Below are positions 19,732-28,580 of a stretch of 64,000 nucleotides of DNA, in pieces. The position numbers and the translations under genes are program-made. The stretch's first letter is position 1. The number at the start of each line of letters is the position of its first letter. Source of the DNA: Flavobacterium ranwuense (lineage in GTDB: Bacteria; Bacteroidota; Bacteroidia; Flavobacteriales; Flavobacteriaceae); assembly GCF_004349315.1 (NCBI RefSeq), contig NZ_SMLH01000010.1, forward strand, positions 1-64,000, given 5' to 3'. The notes beneath the pieces are model-generated. The model searched no databases. It had not been told where the DNA came from and worked only from the letters and a program-made list of their open reading frames with translations.

Positions 19732-19930
19732 ACGAACTTAAATTTGTGTTAATTTTTTCAACAAACTGTTTCTCTAGGTTTTACTATTTGGTTTTTGTTT
19801 AAAATCTAAAGTTTAGCCATCAATTAGTTCTATTTAAATTAAAAGTTAGTTCGTGATAAAAAAATGCTTAATATTGAAAAGTCAATAATTACCATCTGTT
19901 TATATCTTATCAAACCAAATTAATTTAATT

Positions 19931-20725
19931 ATGAAATCTAAAAACTTGAAGAATTCTTTTTTAATAATTGCCTTATTTTCTGCTACGGTAGCTATGGCGC
20001 AACACAAATATGAGAACACTCCACCGGAGGTTTCTCCAATGCCAATGAAACCCGAAATGACGGAAATTTGGGAACCGGAAGTAAAAGCAATCACGCCTGC
20101 TAAAACCCTTGGAAACGCACCTTCAGATGCCATTATTTTATTTGACGGTAAAAACTTAGAGCAATGGGTAAGTCAAAAAGATGTAAATAAGCCTGCAGGA
20201 TGGAAAATTGTTGATAAAGACTATATGGAAGTTGTTCCAGGTTCTGGAGCCATTCAAACCAAAATGACCTTTGGTGATTGTCAGTTACATCTGGAATGGA
20301 GTGCACCGGATGTCGTTTTAGATGGTGGACAGGCAAGAGGAAACAGTGGTGTATTTTTCCAAAACAGATACGAATTGCAAATATTGGATTCCTACAATAA
20401 CAGAACGTATAACAATGGCCAGGCAGGAAGTATTTATAAAGATCATCCGCCATTGGTAAACGCTGTAAAGACTCCATTAGAATGGAATACTTATGATGCG
20501 ATTTATACTGCTCCTCGATTCAAAGCTGATGGCAGAATTGATGCTCCGGCCAGAATCACTGTGTTTTTGAATGGTGTTTTAGTGCAAAATAATACTACCA
20601 TAAATGGGTTGACACTTTACATTGGTTTGCATAATTACCCTACGTCTCATGGCGATGATGTTATTTCGCTTCAAGATCATGATTCAAAAAACCAATTCAG
20701 GAATATTTGGATAAGAAAACTTTAA
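19931..20725 (+). CDS. DUF1080 (3-keto-disaccharide hydrolase-like) secreted protein
   Basis: 264 residues with a Sec signal peptide ending VAMAQ. The DUF1080 domain begins at IILFDGKNLEQWVS and carries GNSGVFFQNRYELQILDSY and the closing FRNIWIRKL, in a concanavalin-like jelly-roll. Family members act on 3-keto-glycosides or related sugar derivatives; the activity of this one is unproven. It stands alone here, divergent from the efflux operon and followed by its own terminator. A second, only distantly similar DUF1080 protein lies in the sugar cluster at 58316-59047. Confidence 0.85.
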   Translation: MKSKNLKNSFLIIALFSATVAMAQHKYENTPPEVSPMPMKPEMTEIWEPEVKAITPAKTLGNAPSDAIILFDGKNLEQWVSQKDVNKPAGWKIVDKDYMEVVPGSGAIQTKMTFGDCQLHLEWSAPDVVLDGGQARGNSGVFFQNRYELQILDSYNNRTYNNGQAGSIYKDHPPLVNAVKTPLEWNTYDAIYTAPRFKADGRIDAPARITVFLNGVLVQNNTTINGLTLYIGLHNYPTSHGDDVISLQDHDSKNQFRNIWIRKL

Positions 20726-20735
20726 AAAAGCATAG

Positions 20736-20768
20736 AAACGGAGCGCTAAAAACGCTCCGTTTTTTTTT
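20736..20768 (+). terminator. Terminator after DUF1080 gene
   Basis: AAACGGAGCG (20736-20745) pairs with CGCTCCGTTT (20753-20762), ending in a run of T to 20768. Classic intrinsic terminator. Confidence 0.9.
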
Positions 20769-20817
20769 GGCTCCAAATCACAATCAGGAACGTTTCTGTT
20801 TTGGAATCTAATTTACT

Positions 20818-20825
20818 TATATTTG
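20818..20825 (+). promoter_or_regulatory. Promoter -7 box before the HD-domain gene
   Basis: TATATTTG, a TAnnTTTG match 24 bp upstream of the GTG start at 20850. Confidence 0.5.
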
Positions 20826-20849
20826 TTGACCTAAAAAAAAAACTTAATA

Positions 20850-22079
20850 GTGAGTCAAATCAATAAGCTAAAAATATTCAATGATCCCATTTATGGGTTT
20901 ATTACGATTCCAAATGCCTTAATTTACGATTTAGTTCAGCATCCTTATTTTCAACGTTTGCGCCGAATTTCCCAAATGGGATTGTCGTATTTAGTATATC
21001 CTGGCGCAAATCACACCCGTTTTCATCATGCCTTAGGTTGTATGCATTTGATGCAAAAAGCAGTCGATGTATTGCGTTTCAAAGGGGTTTTAATATCTCC
21101 TGAGGAAGAAAATGCGTTGTACATTGCTATTTTATTGCATGATATAGGTCATGGGCCTTTTTCACATGCTATGGAAAAAAGTATTGTTGAAGATGTGCAT
21201 CATGAAGAAATATCTCTATTATTTATGAACCAATTGAATGTAGAATTTAACGGTCAGTTAAGTTTAGCAATTCAGGTTTTTAAAGGAGAATACAATAGAA
21301 AATTCATGCTGCAATTGATTTCCAGTCAATTGGATATGGATCGAATGGATTATTTGAAACGTGACAGTTTTTACTCGGGAGTGGCAGAAGGGAATGTCAA
21401 CTCAGAACGACTGATTCAAATGATGAATGTGGTAGACGATTATTTAGTAATTGAAGAAAAAGGGATTTATTCCGTAGAAAAGTTTTTGATGTCCAGACGA
21501 TTGATGTATTGGCAGGCATATTTACACAAAACGAGTTTAGTGGCAGAGTTAATTTTGATGAAAATCTTAAAACGCGCCAAAGAATTAACGCTAAAAGGAG
21601 TGCAGTTGCCTTGTAGTGAACCATTATTGTTTTTCATGCAAAACAAAGTCACCATAGATACATTTGACGCAGAAACGTTGGATTTATTTGCTCAATTAGA
21701 TGATTTTGATATTATTGGAGCATTAAAATCGTGGCAAAAACATGATGATTTTATATTGTCCTCATTGAGTAAAATGATTGTAAACCGAGATTTATTAAAA
21801 ATTAAATTAACCAGTGAAAAAGTAGCGATTGAGGAATTACAGCCACTAAAAGAACGTTTTGCATTGGAAAATAATATTTCATTATTAGAAACCAATTATT
21901 TTATTTTTAAAGGCAAAATAAAAAATCAAGCTTACAGTAAAGAGGCAGAACCCATACGGATTTTGAAAAAAGACTGTACCATTGAGGACGTAATTGAATC
22001 TTCTGATCAGCTGAATTTAAAATCATTATCTAAATTGGTTACCAAGTATTACATCTGTTTCCCAAAACAACTACTATAA
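20850..22079 (+). CDS. HD-domain phosphohydrolase (dNTPase-like)
   Basis: 409 residues from a GTG start, which fits the reading MSQINKLKIFNDPIYGFI and the promoter position. HD-domain metal ligands are visible: RFHHALG (His), LLHDIGHGPFSHAME (His-Asp and a further His), and the later Asp in SQLDMDRMDYLKRD. The family includes dGTP triphosphohydrolases and SAMHD1-like proteins; the exact nucleotide is not predictable. Found directly upstream of lipid A genes, but with 40 bp and a new promoter box between, so probably separate. Confidence 0.88.
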   Translation: MSQINKLKIFNDPIYGFITIPNALIYDLVQHPYFQRLRRISQMGLSYLVYPGANHTRFHHALGCMHLMQKAVDVLRFKGVLISPEEENALYIAILLHDIGHGPFSHAMEKSIVEDVHHEEISLLFMNQLNVEFNGQLSLAIQVFKGEYNRKFMLQLISSQLDMDRMDYLKRDSFYSGVAEGNVNSERLIQMMNVVDDYLVIEEKGIYSVEKFLMSRRLMYWQAYLHKTSLVAELILMKILKRAKELTLKGVQLPCSEPLLFFMQNKVTIDTFDAETLDLFAQLDDFDIIGALKSWQKHDDFILSSLSKMIVNRDLLKIKLTSEKVAIEELQPLKERFALENNISLLETNYFIFKGKIKNQAYSKEAEPIRILKKDCTIEDVIESSDQLNLKSLSKLVTKYYICFPKQLL

Positions 22080-22106
22080 AAACACCATTTAAAATCTATT
22101 TTTTTA

Positions 22107-22114
22107 TATTTTTG
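22107..22114 (+). promoter_or_regulatory. Promoter -7 box of the lpx operon
   Basis: TATTTTTG, a TAnnTTTG match only 5 bp before the lpxD start, implying a leaderless or nearly leaderless transcript. Confidence 0.5.
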
Positions 22115-22119
22115 TCGCG

Positions 22120-23163
22120 ATGAAATTTACAGCAGAACAAATAGCAGGGATTTTAGAAGGAGAAGTTGTTGGGAATCCCATGACAGAAGTTTTTAGATTG
22201 TCAAAAATCGAAGAAGGCACTGAGGGATCGCTTACTTTTTTATCAAATCCTAAATATCTTAATTATATATATTCCACAAAAGCCTCAGTAACAATTGTTA
22301 ATGAGACTTTTGTACCGGAATCACCTTTAACTACCACATTAATAAAAGTGCAAGATGCGTATGCGGCATTTTCTAAATTATTAGAGTTTTATAATCAGGT
22401 GAAATTGAATAAAAGTGGAATAGAGCAACCTTCTTTCCTGTCACAAAGTGTAAAATACGGAGATAATTTATATCTTGGTAGCTTTAGTTATGTCGGACAG
22501 AATGTAGTTTTGGGTGAAAATGTAAAAATATATCCTAATTGTTTTGTTGGAGATAATGTCATAATAGGGGATAATGTAATATTATTCGCTGGCGCAAAAA
22601 TCTATTCGGAGACCGTAATCGGGAATAATTGCACCATTCATTCTGGAGCTATAATAGGTGCGGATGGCTTTGGTTTTGCACCAAATCCTGACGGAACGTA
22701 TACTAAAATTCCACAAATAGGGAATGTAATTATTGAAGATAATGTAGATATAGGCTCTTGTACAACTATTGATAGGGCTACAATGGGTTCTACCATTATC
22801 AGAAAAGGAGTGAAGCTTGACAATCAAATTCAGATTGGGCATAATGTTGAAATTGGTGAGAACACCGTAATTGCCGCTCAAACGGGTGTTGCAGGTTCTA
22901 CAAAAATTGGAAAAAGTGGCATGATTGGCGGACAAGTTGGAATCTCAGGACATTTAACTATTGGTAATAATGTTCGAATCCAAGCGCAATCAGGTGTGGG
23001 ACGAAATATAAAAGATAATGAAATCTTGCAAGGAAGCCCTACATTTGGATACAATGATTTCAGTAAATCATATGTTCATTTCAAGAATTTGCCTAAAATT
23101 GTTGCAGAAATAGAAGAATTAAAAAAACAAATATTAAACCAAAAAAATGGAAACAATGGTTAA
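22120..23163 (+). CDS. lpxD: UDP-3-O-(3-hydroxyacyl)glucosamine N-acyltransferase
   Basis: 347 residues. N-terminal uridine-binding domain to about residue 100 (TAEQIAGILEGEVVGNP...LTFLSNPKYL), then left-handed beta-helix hexapeptide repeats. The catalytic His is His241 in IQIGHNVEIGE, and the substrate motif GADGFGFAPN is intact. A short helical tail follows. It adds the N-linked acyl chain in lipid A synthesis. First gene of lpxD-lpxC/fabZ-lpxA; its end overlaps lpxC by 17 bp. Confidence 0.96.
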   Translation: MKFTAEQIAGILEGEVVGNPMTEVFRLSKIEEGTEGSLTFLSNPKYLNYIYSTKASVTIVNETFVPESPLTTTLIKVQDAYAAFSKLLEFYNQVKLNKSGIEQPSFLSQSVKYGDNLYLGSFSYVGQNVVLGENVKIYPNCFVGDNVIIGDNVILFAGAKIYSETVIGNNCTIHSGAIIGADGFGFAPNPDGTYTKIPQIGNVIIEDNVDIGSCTTIDRATMGSTIIRKGVKLDNQIQIGHNVEIGENTVIAAQTGVAGSTKIGKSGMIGGQVGISGHLTIGNNVRIQAQSGVGRNIKDNEILQGSPTFGYNDFSKSYVHFKNLPKIVAEIEELKKQILNQKNGNNG

Positions 23164-24544
23164 ACAGAAGACCATCAAAACAGAAATTTCGCTAACTGGA
23201 GTTGGATTACACACAGGAAAAGAAGTAAAAATGACTTTTAAACCTGCTCCAGTGAATAATGGTTTTACTTTTGTTCGAGTAGATCTGGAAGGACAGCCTA
23301 TTATTGAAGCAGATGCGAATTATGTTGTAAACACGCAAAGAGGAACCAATTTAGAAAAATTAGGCGTAAAAATTCAAACGCCTGAACATGTTTTAGCAGC
23401 ACTAATTGGTTGTGATTTAGATAATGTAATCATTGAATTGAATGCTTCTGAACTTCCTATTATGGATGGTTCTTCAAAATATTTTGTTGAAGCGCTTGAA
23501 AAAGCAGAAATAGAAGAACAGAACGCTAAAAGAAATGTATATGTAGTAAAAGAAGTTATTTCTTTTACAGATGAAGCTTCTGGCAGTGAAATATTGGTAA
23601 TGCCAAACGATTATTATTCAGTTACTGCAATGGTGGATTTTGGTACTAAAATACTAGGTACTCAAAATGCTACAATGAAAAGTATTGCTGACTTTAAAAC
23701 TGAAATATCTGAGTCAAGAACCTTCAGTTTTTTACATGAACTAGAATCGTTGTTAGAAAACGGTTTGATAAAAGGAGGCGATTTAAATAATGCCATTGTT
23801 TATGTAGACAAAGAAATTTCTGCATCAACCATGGAGAGTTTAAAAGTAGCTTTTGGAAAAGACGAAATAACCGTTAAACCAAATGGTATTTTAGATAACC
23901 TTACGTTGCATTACCCAAATGAAGCGGCAAGACACAAACTGCTTGATGTGGTCGGTGATTTAGCTTTAATTGGAACAAGAATTCAAGGGAAGGTAATTGC
24001 CAATAAACCAGGTCATTTTGTGAATACACAGTTTGCCAAAAAAATGGCTAAAATCATAAAAATAGAACAAAGAAATCATGTTCCTGCTTATGATTTGCAT
24101 CAAGAGCCTTTAATGGATATTCATAAAATTATGGCGGTTCTTCCTCATAGACCACCGTTTTTATTGATTGACAGAATCATCGAAATGTCAGAAACTCATG
24201 TTGTGGGGATGAAAAATGTAACAATGAATGAAAATTTCTTTGTTGGTCATTTTCCTGAAGCTCCGGTTATGCCAGGTGTTTTAATTGTAGAAGCCATGGC
24301 ACAAACAGGAGGGATTCTGGTATTAAGTACCGTTCCTGATCCAGAAAATTATTTGACTTATTTTATGAAAATAGACAATGTCAAATTCAAACATAAAGTG
24401 TTACCTGGTGATACTTTAATTTTTAAGTGTGATTTAATTACCCCTATCAGAAGAGGAATTTGTCACATGCAAGCAAATGCTTACGCAAATGGAAAACTAG
24501 TTGCTGAAGCAGAATTAATGGCTCAAATTGCCAAAAAACAATAG
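23147..24544 (+). CDS. lpxC/fabZ: Fused UDP-3-O-acyl-GlcNAc deacetylase / 3-hydroxyacyl-ACP dehydratase
   Basis: 465 residues, two enzymes in one chain. Residues 1-~300 are LpxC, the zinc deacetylase that commits to lipid A: TPEHVLAAL and HYPNEAARHKLLDVVGDLALIG hold the zinc-binding His residues. Residues ~315-465 are FabZ, with the catalytic His in VGHFPEAPVMPGV and Glu in LIVEAMAQTGG. The fusion is typical of Bacteroidota and couples lipid A and fatty acid supply. The ATG at 23147 is used here; an ATG 9 bp later is possible. Confidence 0.96.
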   Translation: METMVKQKTIKTEISLTGVGLHTGKEVKMTFKPAPVNNGFTFVRVDLEGQPIIEADANYVVNTQRGTNLEKLGVKIQTPEHVLAALIGCDLDNVIIELNASELPIMDGSSKYFVEALEKAEIEEQNAKRNVYVVKEVISFTDEASGSEILVMPNDYYSVTAMVDFGTKILGTQNATMKSIADFKTEISESRTFSFLHELESLLENGLIKGGDLNNAIVYVDKEISASTMESLKVAFGKDEITVKPNGILDNLTLHYPNEAARHKLLDVVGDLALIGTRIQGKVIANKPGHFVNTQFAKKMAKIIKIEQRNHVPAYDLHQEPLMDIHKIMAVLPHRPPFLLIDRIIEMSETHVVGMKNVTMNENFFVGHFPEAPVMPGVLIVEAMAQTGGILVLSTVPDPENYLTYFMKIDNVKFKHKVLPGDTLIFKCDLITPIRRGICHMQANAYANGKLVAEAELMAQIAKKQ

Positions 24545-24628
24545 ATTTAGATTAAAACTAAAATCCTCCATTTGAAAAAATGAGATTGACGTTTGTATTC
24601 TGATAAATATAAAAATAAAAAATAGCTG

Positions 24629-25414
24629 ATGAATCAACCACTAGCCTATGTTCATCCAGGCGCCAAAATCGCCAAAAATGTTGTCATAGAACCATTTACA
24701 ACCATTCACAATAACGTAGTTATTGGGGACGGAACTTGGATAGGTTCGAATGTTACCATTATGGAAGGCGCGAGAATTGGAAAAAATTGTAATATATTCC
24801 CTGGTGCAGTTATTTCGGCGGTTCCACAGGATTTAAAATTTGGAGGAGAAGATTCTTTGGCAATAATTGGAGACAATTGTACGATTAGAGAATGTGTAAC
24901 GATCAATAGAGGGACAATTGCATCCGGACAAACTACTTTAGGTAATAATTGTTTGGTAATGGCAACAGCACATATAGCTCACGATTGTCACATTGGCGAT
25001 AATGCTATTATTGTAAACGGAGTAGCTTTGGCTGGTCACGTTACCGTAGGTAAATTTGCGGTTATTGGCGGATTGGCAGCAATTCATCAATTTATCCACA
25101 TTGGAGATCACGCCATGATATCAGGCGGATCTTTGGTAAGAAAAGATGTTCCGCCTTTCACAAAAGCAGCAAAAGAGCCTTTGTCGTATGTTGGTATTAA
25201 CTCTGTTGGATTAAGAAGACGCGGTTTTACAACTGAAAAGATCAAAGAAATTCAAGATATTTATAGAATTTTGTATCAAAAAAATTACAATACAACCCAA
25301 GCTTTGGGTATTATTGAAGCAGAGATGGAAGCGACACCGGAAAGAGATGAAATCATTGATTTTATTCGAAATTCATCAAGAGGAGTAATGAAAGGATATT
25401 CTGGAAATTATTAA
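24629..25414 (+). CDS. lpxA: UDP-N-acetylglucosamine acyltransferase
   Basis: 261 residues of left-handed beta-helix with a C-terminal helical domain, the normal LpxA size. Catalytic His118 in HIAHDCHIGDNA corresponds to E. coli His125. The helical part begins near LRRRGFTTEKIKEIQDIYRIL. It catalyses the first acylation of lipid A synthesis. Follows lpxC/fabZ by 84 bp on the same strand. Confidence 0.96.
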   Translation: MNQPLAYVHPGAKIAKNVVIEPFTTIHNNVVIGDGTWIGSNVTIMEGARIGKNCNIFPGAVISAVPQDLKFGGEDSLAIIGDNCTIRECVTINRGTIASGQTTLGNNCLVMATAHIAHDCHIGDNAIIVNGVALAGHVTVGKFAVIGGLAAIHQFIHIGDHAMISGGSLVRKDVPPFTKAAKEPLSYVGINSVGLRRRGFTTEKIKEIQDIYRILYQKNYNTTQALGIIEAEMEATPERDEIIDFIRNSSRGVMKGYSGNY

Positions 25415-25468
25415 GAATAAGTCGTTAATCAAATTAGCAAATAAACGAATCAACAAATAAACAAAAAA

Positions 25469-26035
25469 ATGGCATCTACATCAGATATTAAAAACGGATT
25501 GTGTATTAAATACAACAACGATATTTACAAAATTATTGAATTTCTTCACGTAAAACCAGGAAAAGGTCCTGCTTTTGTTAGAACTAAATTGAGAAGTTTG
25601 ACTAACGGAAAAGTATTGGACAACACTTTTTCAGCTGGTCATAAAATTGAAGAAGTTAGAGTGGAAAACCATAAATTTCAGTTTTTATATCCAGAAGGAG
25701 ATGATTTTCATTTTATGAATACAGAAACTTTCGAACAAATTACTTTAAATAAAAATATTTTAGATTCGCCAGATTTATTGAAAGAAGGAGAAAATGTAAT
25801 GGTAAGTATCAATACAGAGACTGATTTACCTCTTTCTGTAGATATGCCAGCATCTGTTATTCTTGAAGTGACTTACGCAGAACCAGGAATTAAAGGAAAT
25901 ACTGCTACAAATGCAACAAAATCAGCAACTGTTGAAACGGGTGCAACTGTAAATGTCCCTTTGTTTATTAATGAAGGTGATAAAATTAAAATTGATACTG
26001 CATCAGGTTCTTATATGGAACGAGTTAAGGAATAG
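25469..26035 (+). CDS. efp: Translation elongation factor P
   Basis: 188 residues with the three-domain EF-P layout. The tip loop is KPGKGPAFVRTKLR with Lys32 at the position modified in other bacteria. C-terminal domain III ends INEGDKIKIDTASGSYMERVKE. EF-P rescues ribosomes stalled on polyproline. Sits inside the lipid A gene run, 54 bp after lpxA. Confidence 0.97.
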   Translation: MASTSDIKNGLCIKYNNDIYKIIEFLHVKPGKGPAFVRTKLRSLTNGKVLDNTFSAGHKIEEVRVENHKFQFLYPEGDDFHFMNTETFEQITLNKNILDSPDLLKEGENVMVSINTETDLPLSVDMPASVILEVTYAEPGIKGNTATNATKSATVETGATVNVPLFINEGDKIKIDTASGSYMERVKE

Positions 26036-26104
26036 CTGACAGTAATCAGTGCTCAGTAATGAGATATACTGGACATTGATTGCTAAACACTGAACACAAA
26101 ATAA
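26036..26104. repeat. Word-repeat spacer between efp and the lpxD paralogue
   Basis: Contains AGTAATCAGTGCTCAGTAATGAG and later ...AACACTGAACAC; TCAGTG is complementary to CACTGA. Similar words recur at 27415-27443. May form a stem-loop in the transcript. Confidence 0.4.
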
Positions 26105-27034
26105 ATGAAATTCCAAAAAACACATAGCTTAGAAGAAATTGCAAGTATCATCGACTGTGAATATGTTGGTGATAAAAAATTTCCAGTGACTGGAATGAAT
26201 GAAATTCATGTTGTTGAATCAGGCGATATTGTTTTTGTAGATCATCCTAAGTATTATGACAAAGCATTAAATTCAGCAGCAACTATTGTTTTAATTAACA
26301 AAAATGTAGCTTGTCCGGATGGAAAAGCGTTGTTGATTTCAGATGATCCTTTTAGAGATTTTAATAAATTAACAAACTATTTCAAGCCATTTCAATTTTC
26401 GAATGTTTCAATAGCTACTTCAGCTTCTATAGGTGAAGGAACTGTAATACAGCCAAATACATTTATCGGTAATCATGTTGTTATTGGAAAGAATTGTTTG
26501 ATTCATTCTAATGTTTCGATTTATGACTACACCGTAATTGGCGATAATGTAATGATTCACGCGGGAACCATTCTTGGTGCCGATGCTTTTTATTATAAAA
26601 AACGTCCCGAAGGTTACGATCAGTTACTTTCAGGTGGAAGAGTGGTTATTAAAGACAATGTTGGAATTGGAGCTCTTTGTACGATTGATAAAGGAGTTAC
26701 TGGCGATACAACTATTGGCGAAGGCACAAAAATTGATAATCAAGTGCATGTAGGCCATGACACTGTTATTGGAAAAAAATGTTTAATTGCTTCACAAACA
26801 GGAATTGCAGGCTGTGTCATTATTGAAGACGAAGTTACTATTTGGGGACAAGTAGGGACCACCAGCGGAATCACGATAGGAGCAAAGGCAGTTATTCTTG
26901 GTCAAACCGGAGTTACAAAATCAGTAGAAGGAGGAAAGTCTTATTTTGGTACTCCAATTGAAGAATCAAGAGAAAAATTGAAACAACTGGCTAATATCAA
27001 GAAGATACCAGAAATTCTAAATAAACTAAAATAA
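26105..27034 (+). CDS. LpxD-like N-acyltransferase paralogue
   Basis: 309 residues, same layout as LpxD: N-terminal domain ([14 protein letters not shown]...[16 protein letters not shown]) then hexapeptide beta-helix, with the catalytic-type His218 in [11 protein letters not shown]. Where true LpxD has GADGFGFAPN this protein reads [13 protein letters not shown], so the acyl or UDP-sugar pocket is changed. It lacks the C-terminal helix of the first copy. It may acylate a different substrate, or supply a second acyl specificity for lipid A. Followed 1 bp later by the NTF2-like gene. Confidence 0.88.
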   Translation: MKFQKTHSLEEIASIIDCEYVGDKKFPVTGMNEIHVVESGDIVFVDHPKYYDKALNSAATIVLINKNVACPDGKALLISDDPFRDFNKLTNYFKPFQFSNVSIATSASIGEGTVIQPNTFIGNHVVIGKNCLIHSNVSIYDYTVIGDNVMIHAGTILGADAFYYKKRPEGYDQLLSGGRVVIKDNVGIGALCTIDKGVTGDTTIGEGTKIDNQVHVGHDTVIGKKCLIASQTGIAGCVIIEDEVTIWGQVGTTSGITIGAKAVILGQTGVTKSVEGGKSYFGTPIEESREKLKQLANIKKIPEILNKLK

Positions 27035-27035
27035 T

Positions 27036-27398
27036 ATGTCTGCTAAAGAAATCGTTCAGAAATTTTACAAATCAGATGCTCTTATAGATAGCGAAATCAT
27101 AAAAGATTTTTTACATCCTGAAGTAATCGTTGAATGGAAAAGCAGTAAGGGATTGATTCAATTGAATTACGATTCTTTATTAAATCTATCTAATGATTTA
27201 AGTAAAGCATACGTTCGATCTAAAGTTAGAATTAGTCATATTGTTAGTGAAAATGATACCATTTCGGTACGATACTCTCATTTTGTGAAAACGATTGAGA
27301 ATCCAAGGGAAGAAATGTTATTGGCGCATTTTATGGTTATTTGGCAAATAAAAGACAATAAACTATTTCGAGGGTATCAAATGAGTCAATTATCATAA
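27036..27398 (+). CDS. NTF2/SnoaL-like small protein
   Basis: 120 residues, a single cone-shaped NTF2-like fold by pattern: EIVQKFYKSDALIDSEIIKDFLHPEVIVEW at the start, IVSENDTISVRYSHFV and a final AHFMVIWQIKDNKLFRGYQMSQ. Catalytic function, if any, is not evident. It begins 1 bp after the LpxD paralogue and is likely co-translated with it, a pairing worth noting. Confidence 0.75.
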   Translation: MSAKEIVQKFYKSDALIDSEIIKDFLHPEVIVEWKSSKGLIQLNYDSLLNLSNDLSKAYVRSKVRISHIVSENDTISVRYSHFVKTIENPREEMLLAHFMVIWQIKDNKLFRGYQMSQLS

Positions 27399-27414
27399 TT
27401 TAGTATCAAAAAAC

Positions 27415-27443
27415 TGAATACTGAATACTGATTACTGATTACT
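27415..27443. repeat. Short direct repeats before sucD
   Basis: Two copies of ACTGAATACTGA-like words followed by two of CTGATTACT. Resembles the spacer at 26036-26104 and its reverse complement. Confidence 0.5.
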
Positions 27444-27449
27444 ATTTTA

Positions 27450-27457
27450 TACTTTTG
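27450..27457 (+). promoter_or_regulatory. Promoter -7 box of sucD
   Basis: TACTTTTG, a TAnnTTTG match 35 bp before the start. Confidence 0.55.
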
Positions 27458-27492
27458 CATAACAATTTTAAAAACTACATAAAAAATATATC

Positions 27493-28365
27493 ATGAGTGT
27501 TTTAGTCAATAAAGATTCCAAAATAATTGTTCAAGGTTTTACAGGAAGCGAAGGAACTTTCCATGCTTCTCAAATGATTGAGTACGGTACTAACGTCGTT
27601 GGTGGTGTAACTCCAGGAAAAGGGGGAACAACTCACTTAGACAGACCAGTTTTTAACACTGTAAAAGATGCTGTAGAACAAGCAGGAGCTGATACGACTA
27701 TCATTTTTGTTCCACCAGCTTTTGCTGCTGATGCGATTATGGAAGCTGCAGATGCTGGAATTAAAGTAATTATTGCAATTACTGAAGGAATTCCTGTTGC
27801 TGACATGATAAAAGCAAATAGTTATGTTAAAGAAAGAAATGCTAGATTGATAGGACCTAACTGCCCAGGAATAATTACTCCGGGTGAAGCTAAAGTTGGT
27901 ATTATGCCAGGTTTTGTTTTCAAAAAAGGAACTGTTGGTATTGTTTCTAAATCTGGAACATTAACGTACGAAGCAGCTGACCAAGTGGTAAAACAAGGAT
28001 TAGGAATCACTACTGCAATTGGTATTGGTGGAGACCCAATAATCGGAACTACTACAAAAGAAGCAGTTGAATTATTGATGAATGACCCAGAAACAGAATG
28101 TATCGTAATGATAGGTGAAATTGGTGGACAATTAGAAGCGGATGCAGCTCATTGGATCAAAGCGGATGGTAACCGTAAACCAGTTGTAGGATTCATTGCA
28201 GGAGTTACCGCTCCAGTAGGACGTACAATGGGACATGCAGGTGCTATCGTTGGTGGATCAGATGATACTGCTGAAGCTAAAAAACAAATCATGAGAGAAT
28301 GTGGTATTCACGTAGTAGATTCTCCAGCTGAAATTGGTAAAAAAGTAAAAGAAGTTTTAGGTTAA
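27493..28365 (+). CDS. sucD: Succinyl-CoA synthetase (ADP-forming) alpha subunit
   Basis: 290 residues. CoA-binding Rossmann domain ([23 protein letters not shown]), ligase domain with [10 protein letters not shown] and the phosphorylated His248 in [18 protein letters not shown]. Catalyses succinyl-CoA to succinate with ATP/GTP formation in the TCA cycle. The beta subunit gene sucC is not adjacent, as is common in this group. Own promoter box and terminator. Confidence 0.97.
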   Translation: MSVLVNKDSKIIVQGFTGSEGTFHASQMIEYGTNVVGGVTPGKGGTTHLDRPVFNTVKDAVEQAGADTTIIFVPPAFAADAIMEAADAGIKVIIAITEGIPVADMIKANSYVKERNARLIGPNCPGIITPGEAKVGIMPGFVFKKGTVGIVSKSGTLTYEAADQVVKQGLGITTAIGIGGDPIIGTTTKEAVELLMNDPETECIVMIGEIGGQLEADAAHWIKADGNRKPVVGFIAGVTAPVGRTMGHAGAIVGGSDDTAEAKKQIMRECGIHVVDSPAEIGKKVKEVLG

Positions 28366-28390
28366 TCTAAGCTTTGATTAAATATTTTAA

Positions 28391-28417
28391 AAGCCTCACA
28401 ATTTGTGGGGCTTTTTT
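28391..28417 (+). terminator. Terminator of sucD
   Basis: AAGCCTCACA (28391-28400) pairs with TGTGGGGCTT (28404-28413), then a T run. Confidence 0.88.
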
Positions 28418-28439
28418 ATTATAAATTGAATTAAAGAAA

Positions 28440-28447
28440 TATCTTTG
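28440..28447 (+). promoter_or_regulatory. Promoter -7 box before the 28581 gene
   Basis: TATCTTTG, a TAnnTTTG match. The start codon is 133 bp downstream, so the leader would contain the hairpin at 28520-28547. Confidence 0.45.
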
Positions 28448-28519
28448 CACTTTATTAAATGCAGCTGTTTTTCAGATGTAATCCTAATAAGAGCAAACAT
28501 AAACGAATGGTTTCTAATG

Positions 28520-28547
28520 GGCCTCACGATTTTGTGGGGTATTTTTT
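28520..28547 (+). terminator. Second terminator-like hairpin, in the leader of the 28581 gene
   Basis: GGCCTCAC...GTGGGGTA followed by seven T, a near copy of the sucD terminator about 130 bp upstream. It could act as an attenuator in the leader of the next gene or be a duplicated terminator. Confidence 0.5.
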
Positions 28548-28580
28548 TGTCGAAGCCAATTCAAATAAAAATAAAATAAC

